Source: Desulfobacteraceae bacterium
GTDB lineage: Bacteria; Desulfobacterota; Desulfobacteria; Desulfobacterales; UBA11574
Direction: 5' to 3'
DNA: 19,091 nt
Assembly (NCBI GenBank): GCA_029857875.1
Contig: JAOUGB010000005.1
Coordinates: forward strand, 1 to 19,091
The notes below the pieces were generated by a model. The model did not search any database. It saw only the letters and a program-made list of their open reading frames with translations, and was not told where the DNA came from. This document shows positions 1 through 7,851 of this stretch, piece after piece. Positions within the stretch are counted from its first letter, which is position 1. Every line of letters begins with the position of its first letter. The translations under genes were made by a program, and so were the position numbers.

Positions 1-89
1 AAAAATTTAACTCTATCTGAAGCGATCAATTTTCAATAAGCTAAACTCTTACCATTATTGAACTTATAGATAACTTCCCGAATTTTATA
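1..89. other. Gene-free left edge, downstream of argB
   Basis: This AT-rich stretch lies beyond the argB stop codon. I see no convincing hairpin with a T-tract, no open reading frame and no repeat-family arm in it. It may hold part of the argB 3' untranslated region. Confidence 0.5.
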
Positions 90-965
90 CTATATGGTAA
101 CTTCCGTACCGATTCCCTTGTCTGTAAAAAGCTCCAGCAACAGGGCATGACGTTTACTTCCATTGATAATATGAACTTTTTCAACCCCGTTTTTCAATGC
201 CTCCAAAGCACACTCGATTTTAGGAATCATCCCCCCTGAAATCGCCTTTTCTTTTATCATTTGGTCGATTGTTTCCATATCGATTGAAGATATCAACTCT
301 CCGGAAAGATTTAGGACACCTTCTACATCGGTAAGGAATATAAGACGTTTTGCCGAAAGGGCAACAGCCATACTGCTCGCGACAAGGTCTGCGTTGATGT
401 TGTATGTTTCTCCTGAATCACCTGTACCCACAGGGGCAATAATAGGAATAAAACCCTCCCGGCTCAGCGTATTGATGATACTCGGATTGATCTGCGTCAC
501 CTGTCCCACCAACCCGGGATCAATGATCTCCGGCGGCTTGTTTTCATCCTCCTGATAAACAATATGGAGCTTTTTTGCACGAATAAGTCCTCCGTCCTTT
601 CCGCTCAAACCCACGGCCTTGCCGCCCTGTTTATTGATCTGAGTCACAATATCTTTGTTTACCTTTCCGCCAAGAACCATCTCAACAACATCCATTGTCG
701 CTTCATCAGTCAACCGCATTCCTTTTATAAATTGGTGCTGCATACCCATCTGGTCGAGAACCTTGTTAATCTGGGGCCCGCCGCCATGAACAACAACCGG
801 ATTCAACCCGGTAAATTTCATCAAAGTGATATCACGCGCAAAATCAGCTTTCAGTTGTTCGTCCACCATGGCGTGGCCTCCGTATTTGACCACGATGGTC
901 ATGCCATAGAAACGGCGGATATAAGGAAGCGCTTCAATCAGTATGTCGGCAGCATTGGGATTCAT
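90..965 (-). CDS. argB: Acetylglutamate kinase ArgB
   Basis: ArgB phosphorylates N-acetyl-L-glutamate with ATP, the second step of arginine biosynthesis in the cytoplasm. The sequence shows the amino acid kinase fold: a KYGGHAM motif near residues 27-33, a VVVHGGGPQI glycine-rich substrate loop, NINADLVA and FLTDVEGVL nucleotide-site segments, and a GGMIPKI motif near the C terminus. About 291 residues is normal for the family. I chose the ATG at 965 because GGTGAAA lies just upstream as a ribosome binding site; two in-frame GTG codons at 977 and 974 would add four residues and are less likely. The N-terminal stretch ending EALPYIRRF matches the N-helix seen in arginine-sensitive hexameric forms, so feedback inhibition by arginine is inferred. 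The gene is separated from hslU by a repeat-filled gap, so it probably has its own transcript. Confidence 0.96.
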   Translation of the reverse strand: MNPNAADILIEALPYIRRFYGMTIVVKYGGHAMVDEQLKADFARDITLMKFTGLNPVVVHGGGPQINKVLDQMGMQHQFIKGMRLTDEATMDVVEMVLGGKVNKDIVTQINKQGGKAVGLSGKDGGLIRAKKLHIVYQEDENKPPEIIDPGLVGQVTQINPSIINTLSREGFIPIIAPVGTGDSGETYNINADLVASSMAVALSAKRLIFLTDVEGVLNLSGELISSIDMETIDQMIKEKAISGGMIPKIECALEALKNGVEKVHIINGSKRHALLLELFTDKGIGTEVTI

Positions 966-1037
966 TGTTTTCACCACAACTGAGGTTTTGTCTTTTTGAT
1001 ATTTATTATAAAGATTTTTGCCCTGATTAGTTGATGT

Positions 1038-1217
1038 AAAGGATTCGAGGGTTCAAGGGGTCAAGTGTTTTTTTCTAAATCTTTCTTCTTTAGGAAATCC
1101 TTTTGTTATTCTATATATTTCTAAATAAAGCTGATAGGATCTCTGTCAAACTTTTAACTCTTTATAAGTCTTCAGCATTTCACTCGGCCCCTTGACCCCT
1201 TGAATCCTTGAATCCTT
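1038..1217. repeat. Family A inverted repeat with iterated arms, copy A1
   Basis: The left arm (1038-1067) iterates GGATTCGAGG-GTTCAAGGGG-TCAAGTG. The right arm (1181-1217) runs CACTCGG, CCCCTTGACC, CCTTGAATCC, TTGAATCCTT, which is an imperfect reverse complement. The spacer of about 113 bp is AT-rich and does not resemble the spacer of copy A2. The element fills the gap between the argB start and the hslU stop, so a minus-strand transcript of hslU would end in or run through it. Whether it acts as a terminator, an mRNA-stabilising hairpin or a mobile repeat is not shown by the sequence. Confidence 0.85.
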
Positions 1218-1249
1218 ATAATCCTAACAACTCTTTTAGAAATAATTTG

Positions 1250-2623
1250 TTACAAGATATACCGTCTCAAATCCTCGTCGTCTTTAATGTCCTTCAGCTT
1301 GTCTTCCACATATGTTTTGTCAATGACCACCCGTTTCTCTTCCATATCCGGAGCGTCGAAAAGAATGTCCTCCAGCAGACACTCCATAAGTGTATAGAGC
1401 CGTCTGGCCCCAATATTTTCGGTCACGTTGTTGACCTCTTCAGCAATTCTCGCGATTTCTTCAACAGCTTCATTTTTAAAAACAACGTCAACAGTTTCGG
1501 TCCTTAATAGCGCCATATATTGAAGAAGAAGTGCATTTTTCGGTTCGGTCAATATCCTCACAAACTCTTCCCTGCCAAGTGAATCCAATTCCACCCGGAT
1601 GGGGAACCGGCCCTGAAGCTCAGGGATCATATCCGATGGCTTCACAGCATGAAATGCTCCTGCAGCGATAAAAAGAATGTTGTCCGTCTTAACCGGACCA
1701 TGCTTTGTCATTACGGTGCTCCCTTCCACAATGGGAAGAAGATCTCTCTGAACGCCTTCCCGGGATACATCGGGGCCTTGTGTGCCGTTCTTTCCGACAA
1801 TTTTATCAATCTCATCCAAAAAGATGATTCCTGATTGTTCGACTTTGCTAATGGCTTCTTTTACCACCTTATCCATATCCACCAAGTTTTGAGCCTCTTC
1901 GGCAGAAAGCATTTCCATGGCTTCAGGCACTTTTACTTTTCGTCGTTTTGTACTTTTGGGCAGAAGACTTCCTAACATGTCCTTGAAATTAATTCCCATT
2001 TCTTCCATACCCACGTTGGAAAATATTTCAACAACAGGCATTGCTCGATCTGAAACATCAAGGTCAACATACCGATTGTCCATTTTCCCTTCACGAAGCA
2101 TTTTTCGAAGTTTCTCTCTTGTAGAAGAAGCTGTTTCTGTATTATTTGAGACAAGTTCAAACTGCGGTTGGCTTTCATCTTCTGGTTTAAGAGTCGATTT
2201 TAATCCGCTTTTGGGAAGCAATAGATCGAGCATCCTCTCTTCAGCAATCTGTTGTCCTTTCTCTTTAACGGCCTCCTGTTCTCTTGTTCTAAGCATGTTT
2301 ACAGTAAGTTCTAGAAGGTCTCTTACCATAGATTCCACGTCCCGGCCAACATATCCCACTTCTGTAAACTTGGATGCCTCAACCTTATTAAAAGGTGAAT
2401 CGGTCAAATTCGAAAGTCTTCTTGCTATCTCGGTTTTTCCAACGCCGGTGGGTCCGATGAGTATGATATTCTTCGGCACAATCTCATCACGGAGATCTTC
2501 CGGAACCTGCTGTCTGCGCCAACGGTTCCGCAAAGCAATGGCTACTGAACGTTTGGCATTATGCTGGCCAATTATATATTTATCAAGTTCTTCGACAATT
2601 TCATTCGGTTTAAGATTACTCAT
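1250..2623 (-). CDS. hslU: ATP-dependent protease ATPase subunit HslU (ClpY)
   Basis: HslU is the AAA+ unfoldase that feeds substrates to the HslV peptidase in the cytoplasm. Visible features are the N-terminal [14 protein letters not shown] segment, a Walker A motif GPTGVGKT (residues 57-64), the GYVGRD pore loop (90-95), an intermediate I-domain (about 110-245), a Walker B motif IIFLDE (266-271), and a sensor-2 region containing NIGARRLYT. The C terminus ends DLRRYIL, the conserved tail that docks into HslV. At 457 residues it is full length. It starts 30 bp after hslV on the same strand, so the two are almost certainly cotranscribed with xerC. I see no strong Shine-Dalgarno sequence before the ATG, which suggests coupling to hslV translation. 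Confidence 0.98.
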   Translation of the reverse strand: MSNLKPNEIVEELDKYIIGQHNAKRSVAIALRNRWRRQQVPEDLRDEIVPKNIILIGPTGVGKTEIARRLSNLTDSPFNKVEASKFTEVGYVGRDVESMVRDLLELTVNMLRTREQEAVKEKGQQIAEERMLDLLLPKSGLKSTLKPEDESQPQFELVSNNTETASSTREKLRKMLREGKMDNRYVDLDVSDRAMPVVEIFSNVGMEEMGINFKDMLGSLLPKSTKRRKVKVPEAMEMLSAEEAQNLVDMDKVVKEAISKVEQSGIIFLDEIDKIVGKNGTQGPDVSREGVQRDLLPIVEGSTVMTKHGPVKTDNILFIAAGAFHAVKPSDMIPELQGRFPIRVELDSLGREEFVRILTEPKNALLLQYMALLRTETVDVVFKNEAVEEIARIAEEVNNVTENIGARRLYTLMECLLEDILFDAPDMEEKRVVIDKTYVEDKLKDIKDDEDLRRYIL

Positions 2624-2653
2624 TTTATCAGTTTTTCATCATCGGTTAAGGGT

Positions 2654-3184
2654 CTATAATTCTTCAATCGTGATGGCATCATTTGTAAAGACACATATGG
2701 AACCTGCTATTTTCATGGCTTCTTTAACAATGCCAGCAGCATCCATGTCCGCATGTCTAATCAGGGCCGTTGCCGCCGCCTGCGCTCCGGCGCCGCCTGA
2801 TCCTATCCCCATGACACCTTCATCCGGTTCAATCACATCACCATTTCCTGAAATAACAAACATGTTATTTTCATCTACGGCAATCATAATTGCTTCGAGA
2901 CGCCTTAAGAATTTATCGGTTCTCCAATCCCGTGCCAATTCTACGGCACTACGCATCAGGTTTCCATTGTAACGCTCAAGTTTTTTTTCCAAAAGTTCTG
3001 AAAGGTTCAAGGCATCGGCTGTAGCCCCGGCAAATCCCACAATGATTTTGTCGTTGAAAATCCTCCGAACCTTTTTGGCCTTATGCTTGATAACGATATT
3101 GTTCAATGTAACCTGGCCGTCACCGGCCACAGCGACTTTCCCCTTATGTCTGACAGCTAGAATTGTCGTACCATGTAATTTCAT
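2654..3184 (-). CDS. hslV: ATP-dependent protease peptidase subunit HslV (ClpQ)
   Basis: HslV forms the double-hexamer threonine peptidase chamber of the HslUV protease. The protein begins MKLHGTTILAVRHKG; by analogy with HslV proteins that start with an HG-TT propeptide, Thr6 should become the catalytic N-terminal threonine after removal of a five-residue leader. The AGDGQVTL segment, the KKVRRI segment, the FAGATADA segment, DWRTDKFLRRLEA, GNGDVIEP and IGSGGAGAQAAA are all family hallmarks. The length of 176 residues is typical. It lies 21 bp after xerC and 30 bp before hslU on the minus strand, the same order as codV-clpQ-clpY in Bacillus. Confidence 0.98.
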   Translation of the reverse strand: MKLHGTTILAVRHKGKVAVAGDGQVTLNNIVIKHKAKKVRRIFNDKIIVGFAGATADALNLSELLEKKLERYNGNLMRSAVELARDWRTDKFLRRLEAIMIAVDENNMFVISGNGDVIEPDEGVMGIGSGGAGAQAAATALIRHADMDAAGIVKEAMKIAGSICVFTNDAITIEEL

Positions 3185-3205
3185 CGTTTTATTTTCGTTT
3201 CCACT

Positions 3206-4138
3206 TCATCGTCTGGGATGTGCTTTGTCATAGGTTTCCATCAACCTGTCAATGCTCACGTGGGTATATTTCTGCGTCGTGGATAGACTTTTATGTCCCA
3301 AAAGTTCCTGAACTACCCTCAAATCCGCCCCGGCATCCAGCATATGCGTTGCAAATGTATGACGCAGCGCATGGGGAGAAACAGGTATCAAGAGACCACT
3401 TTCTCTTGCCGTTTTATCAAGAATGCGGGCTATGGAGCGACTTGTCAGGCGACCATGGTCCTTGTTTAAAAAGAGTGGCGTATTATCGTCTTCTCCTATC
3501 CCCGCATCGCTTTGCAATCTTTCTCTATACTCTTTAATCGCAGTTATGGCCTTTTTGCCGATGGGAACAATTCTTTCTTTGTTACCTTTTCCAACGACAC
3601 GAATTAAACATTTTTTAAAATCCACATCAAAGACATCCAGGCCTTCAAGTTCCGAAACACGGATCCCGCTCGAGTAAAGTGTTTCAAAAATAGCACGGTT
3701 TCTGATGCCGGCCAGTGTATCGGTCTTTATCGAATCGAGCAGCCTGAAAACATCATCCACGGGGAGGTATACTGGAATTGCTTTTTTCTGTTTCGGTGTC
3801 AAAATCAGATCCAACGGGTTGTCCAGTATAACACCATGCTTGACAAGAAATCTGAAAAAAGAACGAACAGCCGAAAGTTTTCTCGCCATGGTAACTTTTT
3901 TGTTCTTTTTGTGTAAAAACCCCAGATAACCTCTTATCATCAGGCTGTTGATCTGATCGGCCTTCAACAGATCAGCACCCTTTTGATTTTCAGTTGAAAA
4001 GTAGCTTTCACTGACAAATGAAATAAACTCGTTAAGATTGTGCGAATACGCACGGCACGTGTTTGCAGCGTATCCCTTTTCAGAGTGAAGGGAGTCGATA
4101 AAGGATCTGATCTGATTCTTCAAAGATTGTGAAATCAT
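3206..4138 (-). CDS. xerC: Site-specific tyrosine recombinase XerC
   Basis: This tyrosine recombinase is expected to resolve chromosome dimers at dif together with a XerD partner. The N-terminal SAM-like DNA-binding domain spans about residues 5-105. The catalytic domain carries the full active-site set, counted from the chosen start: Arg160 (SSGIRVSELE), Lys184 (VVGKGNKER), His256 and Arg259 (HALRHTFATH), His282 (LLGHKS) and nucleophile Tyr291 (KYTHV). I start at the ATG at 4138, which overlaps the TGA stop of the upstream HAD gene by one base (TGATG); an in-frame TTG one codon earlier is less likely. Placement directly before hslVU favours XerC/CodV over XerD. At 310 residues it is full length, so it is a housekeeping recombinase rather than a phage integrase. 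Confidence 0.93.
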   Translation of the reverse strand: MISQSLKNQIRSFIDSLHSEKGYAANTCRAYSHNLNEFISFVSESYFSTENQKGADLLKADQINSLMIRGYLGFLHKKNKKVTMARKLSAVRSFFRFLVKHGVILDNPLDLILTPKQKKAIPVYLPVDDVFRLLDSIKTDTLAGIRNRAIFETLYSSGIRVSELEGLDVFDVDFKKCLIRVVGKGNKERIVPIGKKAITAIKEYRERLQSDAGIGEDDNTPLFLNKDHGRLTSRSIARILDKTARESGLLIPVSPHALRHTFATHMLDAGADLRVVQELLGHKSLSTTQKYTHVSIDRLMETYDKAHPRR

Positions 4139-4707
4139 CAAAATTCAATCAAAGACTCAAGCTCTTTCCAAGTGTCGACTTCTACGAAAGGATGACGTTT
4201 TCTGTTCCATGGTTGCTTGAAAATAATAGGCGTAACGCCCGCCTCGAAAAGTGGATAACATGTTTCAAGCCTGTCCTCTACAAAATAAGAAATATCTCTG
4301 CTTGAAAGCACATCGACCTTGGCGTCAAATGAACCTGTTGCAACAACTTCTATCGAATCAGGATCAAAAGACAATACGCTTTGTATCCATTCATATATGG
4401 GTTCTCTGGTCGGTCGAGCGGTCACAAATAAAATCGGGTTGTGCAGTCGGCCCAATCGGGTTAAGACATTCCTGGCACCTGGCATTGGTTTTAAAGACAC
4501 TTTATGGGTTCCATCCATTATCCGGGTTAAAATCGTCTTGATAAGAACCGGATCAATATCGACACACTCTTCCAATGTATAACACGTGATGTCTTCATAT
4601 TTGACACCGCGAATTTGATATTCTTCCCGTGCAATATCTAAAAACAATGTCATGGTGTCTGCAAGAACACCGTCAATATCAAAAGCCAATGAAGAGGGAT
4701 CGATCAT
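4138..4707 (-). CDS. HAD-superfamily hydrolase, 5'(3')-deoxyribonucleotidase-like
   Basis: This is a 189-residue haloacid dehalogenase superfamily phosphatase. Motif I is FDIDGVLAD with the nucleophile Asp10 and acid/base Asp12; motif II is Thr96 in FVTARP; the motif III lysine is probably Lys130 in DAKVDVL; motif IV is FVEDR with Glu144 and Asp145. The short cap between motifs I and II, and the motif style, resemble the small nucleotidase/NagD-like group, but the substrate cannot be read from the sequence. It is the first gene of a tight unit with xerC, hslV and hslU, and its stop overlaps the xerC start, which implies translational coupling. No strong ribosome binding site is visible before its ATG. 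Confidence 0.82.
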   Translation of the reverse strand: MIDPSSLAFDIDGVLADTMTLFLDIAREEYQIRGVKYEDITCYTLEECVDIDPVLIKTILTRIMDGTHKVSLKPMPGARNVLTRLGRLHNPILFVTARPTREPIYEWIQSVLSFDPDSIEVVATGSFDAKVDVLSSRDISYFVEDRLETCYPLFEAGVTPIIFKQPWNRKRHPFVEVDTWKELESLIEF

Positions 4708-4778
4708 AAACTTAGTACATGTATTCGTAAATACGTTAAGTATTTATAACTTGGTTTTTTCATTCTGTGTATGCAAAA

Positions 4779-4940
4779 GTTTAAAGTGCCTAAAGTGAGC
4801 TAAAGTGCCTAAAGTTATGGAGTCGCTTCGCTCCGCTGATTTCATATAATTGATAGAATTCCTTAACTTTAGCTCACTTTTAACTTTAGTTCACTTCAAA
4901 CTCTTGCAGCGCTTCTTCAGGCAGAGTCGGACAACTCTGA
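4779..4940. repeat. Family B iterated inverted repeat, copy B1
   Basis: The left arm (about 4779-4816) iterates TAAAGTGCC, TAAAGTGAGC and TAAAGTGCC, then TAAAGTT. A central hairpin follows: GGAG (4819-4822), a bulged T, CG, loop CTT, CG, CTCC (4831-4834). The right arm (about 4863-4905) reads TTAACTTTAGCTCACTTT, then a second such unit. A third stem CAGAGT/ACTCTG (4922-4927 with 4934-4939) closes the element. It sits between the 3' end of the Rho_N gene and the 5' end of the HAD gene. The same architecture recurs in three other gaps of this window. Confidence 0.88.
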
Positions 4941-5068
4941 CTCCCGCAATGCGGGACAGGCATAGCCCCGTAGGAACAGGTTTTTCAGGACTAAATAAGA
5001 TCTCCACGACCACTCGTTACTTGAGATTCGTCACCGTCGCCTGCCGTTGATGATTTGTCGGCTATGCC
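4941..5068. other. GC-richer block with nested inverted repeats next to copy B1
   Basis: This block is richer in GC than the surrounding AT-rich spacers. It opens with a perfect hairpin, TCCCGC-AAT-GCGGGA (4942-4956). GGCATAGCC (4959-4967) and its exact complement GGCTATGCC (5060-5068) form a 9-bp closing stem across about 92 bases, and the second arm overlaps the stop codon of the Rho_N gene. Inside, minus-strand ATCTC can pair with GAGAT, enclosing an ACGA/TCGT pair. This could be a structured 3' UTR, a small RNA or another interspersed repeat; only one copy is in this window. Plus-strand reading frames through it look spurious. Confidence 0.5.
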
Positions 5069-5388
5069 GCTCTACGCGTCTTTTTCTTTAGTTTTATAAT
5101 ACGGCGTCGATAAATATCCGCCATTTTTTTATCATTGTTATTCAGAGCATTTTCGTGATTTTCCTTAAGTGATCTAATTTTCAACTTAATTTCACGAACT
5201 GAGGCATCCGGCGTTGCCTTGGTATCTTCTACGATCCCTCTTGCTTTTTTAATGGCGCTGATCAGCTCTGCCTTGTTCATACCATAAACACCAGTTATTT
5301 CAGGTATTTGTTTCCCAAGTTCTCTCAATTCTTTGGCTGTCATTTTGTCCAAGGGTTTTTCTTTGGCTTCCTTTTTCTTCACACCCAT
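5062..5388 (-). CDS. Small Rho_N (Rho termination factor N-terminal)-domain protein
   Basis: This 108-residue basic protein begins with a lysine-rich stretch followed by a Rho_N/SAP-like helical module at about residues 13-50 (LDKMTAKELRELGKQ then MNKAELISAIKKARG). The C-terminal half is charged, probably a coiled coil, with a very basic end. In Rho, this module contributes to binding nucleic acid; in this small protein the role is unknown. The ATG is preceded by AAAAGGAG at 5399-5406, a good ribosome binding site with ten bases of spacing. A terminator separates it from the slipin gene upstream, so it may be a separately transcribed single gene. A nucleic acid-binding role is inference from domain resemblance and charge. 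Confidence 0.75.
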   Translation of the reverse strand: MGVKKKEAKEKPLDKMTAKELRELGKQIPEITGVYGMNKAELISAIKKARGIVEDTKATPDASVREIKLKIRSLKENHENALNNNDKKMADIYRRRIIKLKKKTRRAA

Positions 5389-5415
5389 GCTTCAAGGTCT
5401 CCTTTTCTGAACAAT

Positions 5416-5456
5416 GGTTAAAAAGCACAAGCGGAGGCTGTAAAACCCCCGCTGTG
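5416..5456 (-). terminator. Rho-independent terminator after the nfeD-slipin unit
   Basis: Read on the minus strand, CACAGCGGGGG pairs with CCTCCGCTTGTG through about eleven base pairs, with one G-T wobble and one bulged A, around an eight-base loop. A T-tract (GCTTTTTAA) follows directly. It lies 67 bp past the slipin stop and before the ribosome binding site of the Rho_N gene, so it should end the nfeD-slipin transcript. Confidence 0.8.
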
Positions 5457-5522
5457 GTTGTTACAAGATGAAAAGATTTAATTAAGCAATTTTTTTAAAT
5501 GATGTCAATAAATAGATGACTT

Positions 5523-6290
5523 TTATTCCTTTTCTTCCTTTATTGTTTTGCCCATAGCATCCAGAAACGGCTTGAAAAGATCGATAGGAAACGGAAAGAT
5601 GGTCGTTGTATTCTGCTCGGCAGCTATTTCGCGCATGGTCTGAAGATATCTTAGCTGCAGGGCCATGGGATGTTCACGCATAATTTCAGACGCTTCAGCC
5701 AGCTTTGTTGCAGCTTGGAACTCACCTTCAGCATTAATCACCTTGGCACGTCGCTCCCGCTCCGCTTCAGCCTGCTTGGCCATAGATCGCTGCATTTCCT
5801 GGGGCAGATCAATATGCTTAAGCTCTACGGTTGTGACTTTTATCCCCCACGGATCCGTATGGGTGTCGAGAATTTCCTGAAGTTGAGAATTGATTTTTTC
5901 CCTTGCAGACAGTAGTTCATCAAGCTCCGCCTGACCGCATACACTTCTCAAGGTTGTCTGGGCCAGTTGGGACATCGCATATGTGTAATTTTCAACTTCA
6001 ACAATAGCTTTTATGGGTTCAATGACTCTAAAATAGATGACCGCATTCACCTTTACGGAGACATTGTCCCTGCTGATGACGTCCTGAGGGTCCACATCCA
6101 TGGCCACAAGGCGCATGCTGACCTTCATCATTTTGTCTATAACCGGAATCAGGATGATCAGCCCCGGTCCTTTTGCCTTTATCACCCTGCCGAGCCTGAA
6201 GATAACGCCTCGTTCATATTCGTTTAATATGCGTATGGCTGCAGAGAGAAAAAGGACCGTCAATATAACGACTGCGATTATTGTATACAT
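5523..6290 (-). CDS. Slipin family SPFH/stomatin-like membrane protein
   Basis: This 255-residue protein has an N-terminal transmembrane helix (about residues 2-20), the slipin signature [13 protein letters not shown], and an SPFH/band 7 domain (about 20-180) including [14 protein letters not shown] and [16 protein letters not shown] helical segment rich in Glu, Arg and Ala follows (about 170-215), and the IFPFPIDL motif is near the end. Slipins form membrane-bound oligomers on the cytoplasmic face; in archaea a slipin partner is cleaved by the neighbouring NfeD protease. Here the gene starts 15 bp after nfeD, with AGGAG six bases before the ATG, so the two form the classic nfeD-slipin pair. 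Confidence 0.93.
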   Translation of the reverse strand: MYTIIAVVILTVLFLSAAIRILNEYERGVIFRLGRVIKAKGPGLIILIPVIDKMMKVSMRLVAMDVDPQDVISRDNVSVKVNAVIYFRVIEPIKAIVEVENYTYAMSQLAQTTLRSVCGQAELDELLSAREKINSQLQEILDTHTDPWGIKVTTVELKHIDLPQEMQRSMAKQAEAERERRAKVINAEGEFQAATKLAEASEIMREHPMALQLRYLQTMREIAAEQNTTTIFPFPIDLFKPFLDAMGKTIKEEKE

Positions 6291-6305
6291 TTTATTCTCC
6301 TGTAT

Positions 6306-7586
6306 TTATTCTATAGGTTCCACTTCCAGAACAAGGTTCTCGACCTTTACAACTCTGACCTTGGCCCCCTTTTCGATGGGATCTTTTGAAATCGCTTTCC
6401 ACAGCTCTCCGTGAACAAACACCTTGCCTTCCTGCAATATGGGTTCTTTAACCACTCCGATTTCACCCAAAAGACCGCTTGCACCTGTTCTTGGCTTTGA
6501 CATCTGAGATTTAAAAACCAGCCCTGAAATAACGACAAAAAAACCGGAAACGACCGTAAGTGTCGATACAAGCACTTTCCACGACAATCTCATATCGGTG
6601 CCGTTGTCTTCAAACAACATCAAGGAGCCCAGTAAAAGTGAGGTAATGCCTGCAATACTCAAAAGACCGTAACTTGCAATTTTCATCTCCATGATAAAAA
6701 AAACAATGGCAAGAATAATAAGCAGAAATCCGGCATAGTTGACCGGTATGGTCTGAAATGCAAAAAATGCCAGAATAATCGATATCCCGCCCACGACTCC
6801 AGGAAGCACGGCACCGGGGTGTGACAGTTCAAAATAGAGACCGGCAAGACCGATCATCATAAGAATATACGCTACATTCGGATCACTGATGATCTTTAAA
6901 ACCTTGGTCCGCAAGGTTTCCTCAATAATCGTTTTTTTAGGATTATCAAGTTTTAAAACCCCTTTGTTTTCAATTTTGCGACCATTAATCTGACGTATCA
7001 AATCATCCATATCTTTTGCCACAATATCTATGACATTTGTCTTAAGGGCCTCGGTCTCCGTCACGGAAACGCTTTCGCGAACCGCCTTTTCAACCCATTG
7101 GACGTTCCTTCCCCTTTTCTGGGCTATACTTTTGACCTGGGCAACCATATCATTGATGACTTTTTCAGACATTTTCCCGCCGATATCCTTGCCGCCGGCT
7201 CCCACCGGATGTGCGGCACCAATGTTTGTTCCCGGCGCCATGGCAGCAATGTCCGCAGCGATGGTAATCATGACGCCTGCCGAAGCGGCCCTGGCGCCGC
7301 TTGGTGCAACATAAGTCACAACCGGAACCTTGCTTGCAAAGATTGCCTTGACGATTTCACGCATCGATTCAGCAAGGCCGCCGGGCGTGTCGATCTTAAT
7401 AATGACACATGAAACGCCATCCCCGGAAGCCTGGTTAATTCCCTTTTTTAAAAAATCAGCCACAGCAGGATTTATGGAGCCCGAAATTTCAATGATATAG
7501 ACTTCATTTTCGGCCGCAAAATTGTTTCCGGGAAAATAAAATAAAAATAATAACAAAGCCGGTAAAATAAAATTTATTCTCTTCAT
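6306..7586 (-). CDS. NfeD family ClpP-class membrane serine protease (long form)
   Basis: This is a long NfeD1b-type protein of 426 residues. A signal peptide (about 1-25, with a likely cut near FAA-E) leads into a ClpP-class protease domain (about 28-200) with IDTPGG and the ASAG motif holding candidate nucleophile Ser102; Lys142 lies about 40 residues later, as in the Ser/Lys dyad of the archaeal homologue. Several membrane helices occupy about 237-357 and an OB-fold NfeD domain follows (about 370-426). I prefer the ATG at 7586 because it starts the signal peptide directly; an in-frame GTG at 7610 would add eight residues, and neither has a clear ribosome binding site. It probably cleaves the slipin encoded next to it; this is inferred from known pairs. 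Confidence 0.93.
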   Translation of the reverse strand: MKRINFILPALLLFLFYFPGNNFAAENEVYIIEISGSINPAVADFLKKGINQASGDGVSCVIIKIDTPGGLAESMREIVKAIFASKVPVVTYVAPSGARAASAGVMITIAADIAAMAPGTNIGAAHPVGAGGKDIGGKMSEKVINDMVAQVKSIAQKRGRNVQWVEKAVRESVSVTETEALKTNVIDIVAKDMDDLIRQINGRKIENKGVLKLDNPKKTIIEETLRTKVLKIISDPNVAYILMMIGLAGLYFELSHPGAVLPGVVGGISIILAFFAFQTIPVNYAGFLLIILAIVFFIMEMKIASYGLLSIAGITSLLLGSLMLFEDNGTDMRLSWKVLVSTLTVVSGFFVVISGLVFKSQMSKPRTGASGLLGEIGVVKEPILQEGKVFVHGELWKAISKDPIEKGAKVRVVKVENLVLEVEPIE

Positions 7587-7662
7587 TTTAAAAGTCTTAC
7601 TAATAAGCACATTAATTGTTCGACATAAATAATATTGCTGGATAACCTGGCACAGTCGTTAC

Positions 7663-7790
7663 AAGAGTGACTAAAGTTTAAAGTGATCAAAAGTGACTAA
7701 AGTTGAGGAAGCGCTATCGCGCTGACATTCTAATATAAATTGCCAGAATACCTTAACTTTAGCTCACTTTAGTTCACTTTAGGCACTCTA
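7663..7790. repeat. Family B iterated inverted repeat, copy B2
   Basis: The left arm (7663-7704) holds units such as AAGAGTGACTAAAGTT and AAGTGATCAAAAGTGACT. The core hairpin is AGCGC-TATC-GCGCT (7710-7723), with a perfect five-base stem. The right arm (7752-7790) contains TTAACTTTAGCTCACTTT, AGTTCACTTT and AGGCACTC. The copy lies in the gap between the udg stop and the nfeD start. It lacks the terminal AGAG stem found in the other three B copies, so it may be a truncated member. Confidence 0.85.
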
Positions 7791-7851
7791 CACTTTTTCT
7801 ATCCTTATCACCAAGAAGTTTCGTAAATAAAAATCATGTCAAGTATCTAAT

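Noticed and set aside
966..977. GTG start codons for argB at 977 and 974
   Set aside because: The ATG at 965 has GGTGAAA just upstream and gives the usual ArgB N terminus; the GTG codons have no ribosome binding site.
1917..2972. A 351-codon open frame on the plus strand across hslU and hslV
   Set aside because: It is wholly antisense to two unmistakable protease genes, its product is low-complexity serine/arginine-rich with no known motif, and it spans the hslV-hslU junction. It is a shadow frame.
3206..4138. The tyrosine recombinase as a phage or integron integrase
   Set aside because: Its neighbours (hslVU), full XerC length and lack of attachment sites or phage genes point to the housekeeping XerC.
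4850..5050. A 66-codon plus-strand frame through the end of repeat B1 and the GC-richer block
   Set aside because: It follows hairpins and inverted repeats rather than a protein pattern, has no ribosome binding site and starts within the repeat. I treat it as non-coding.
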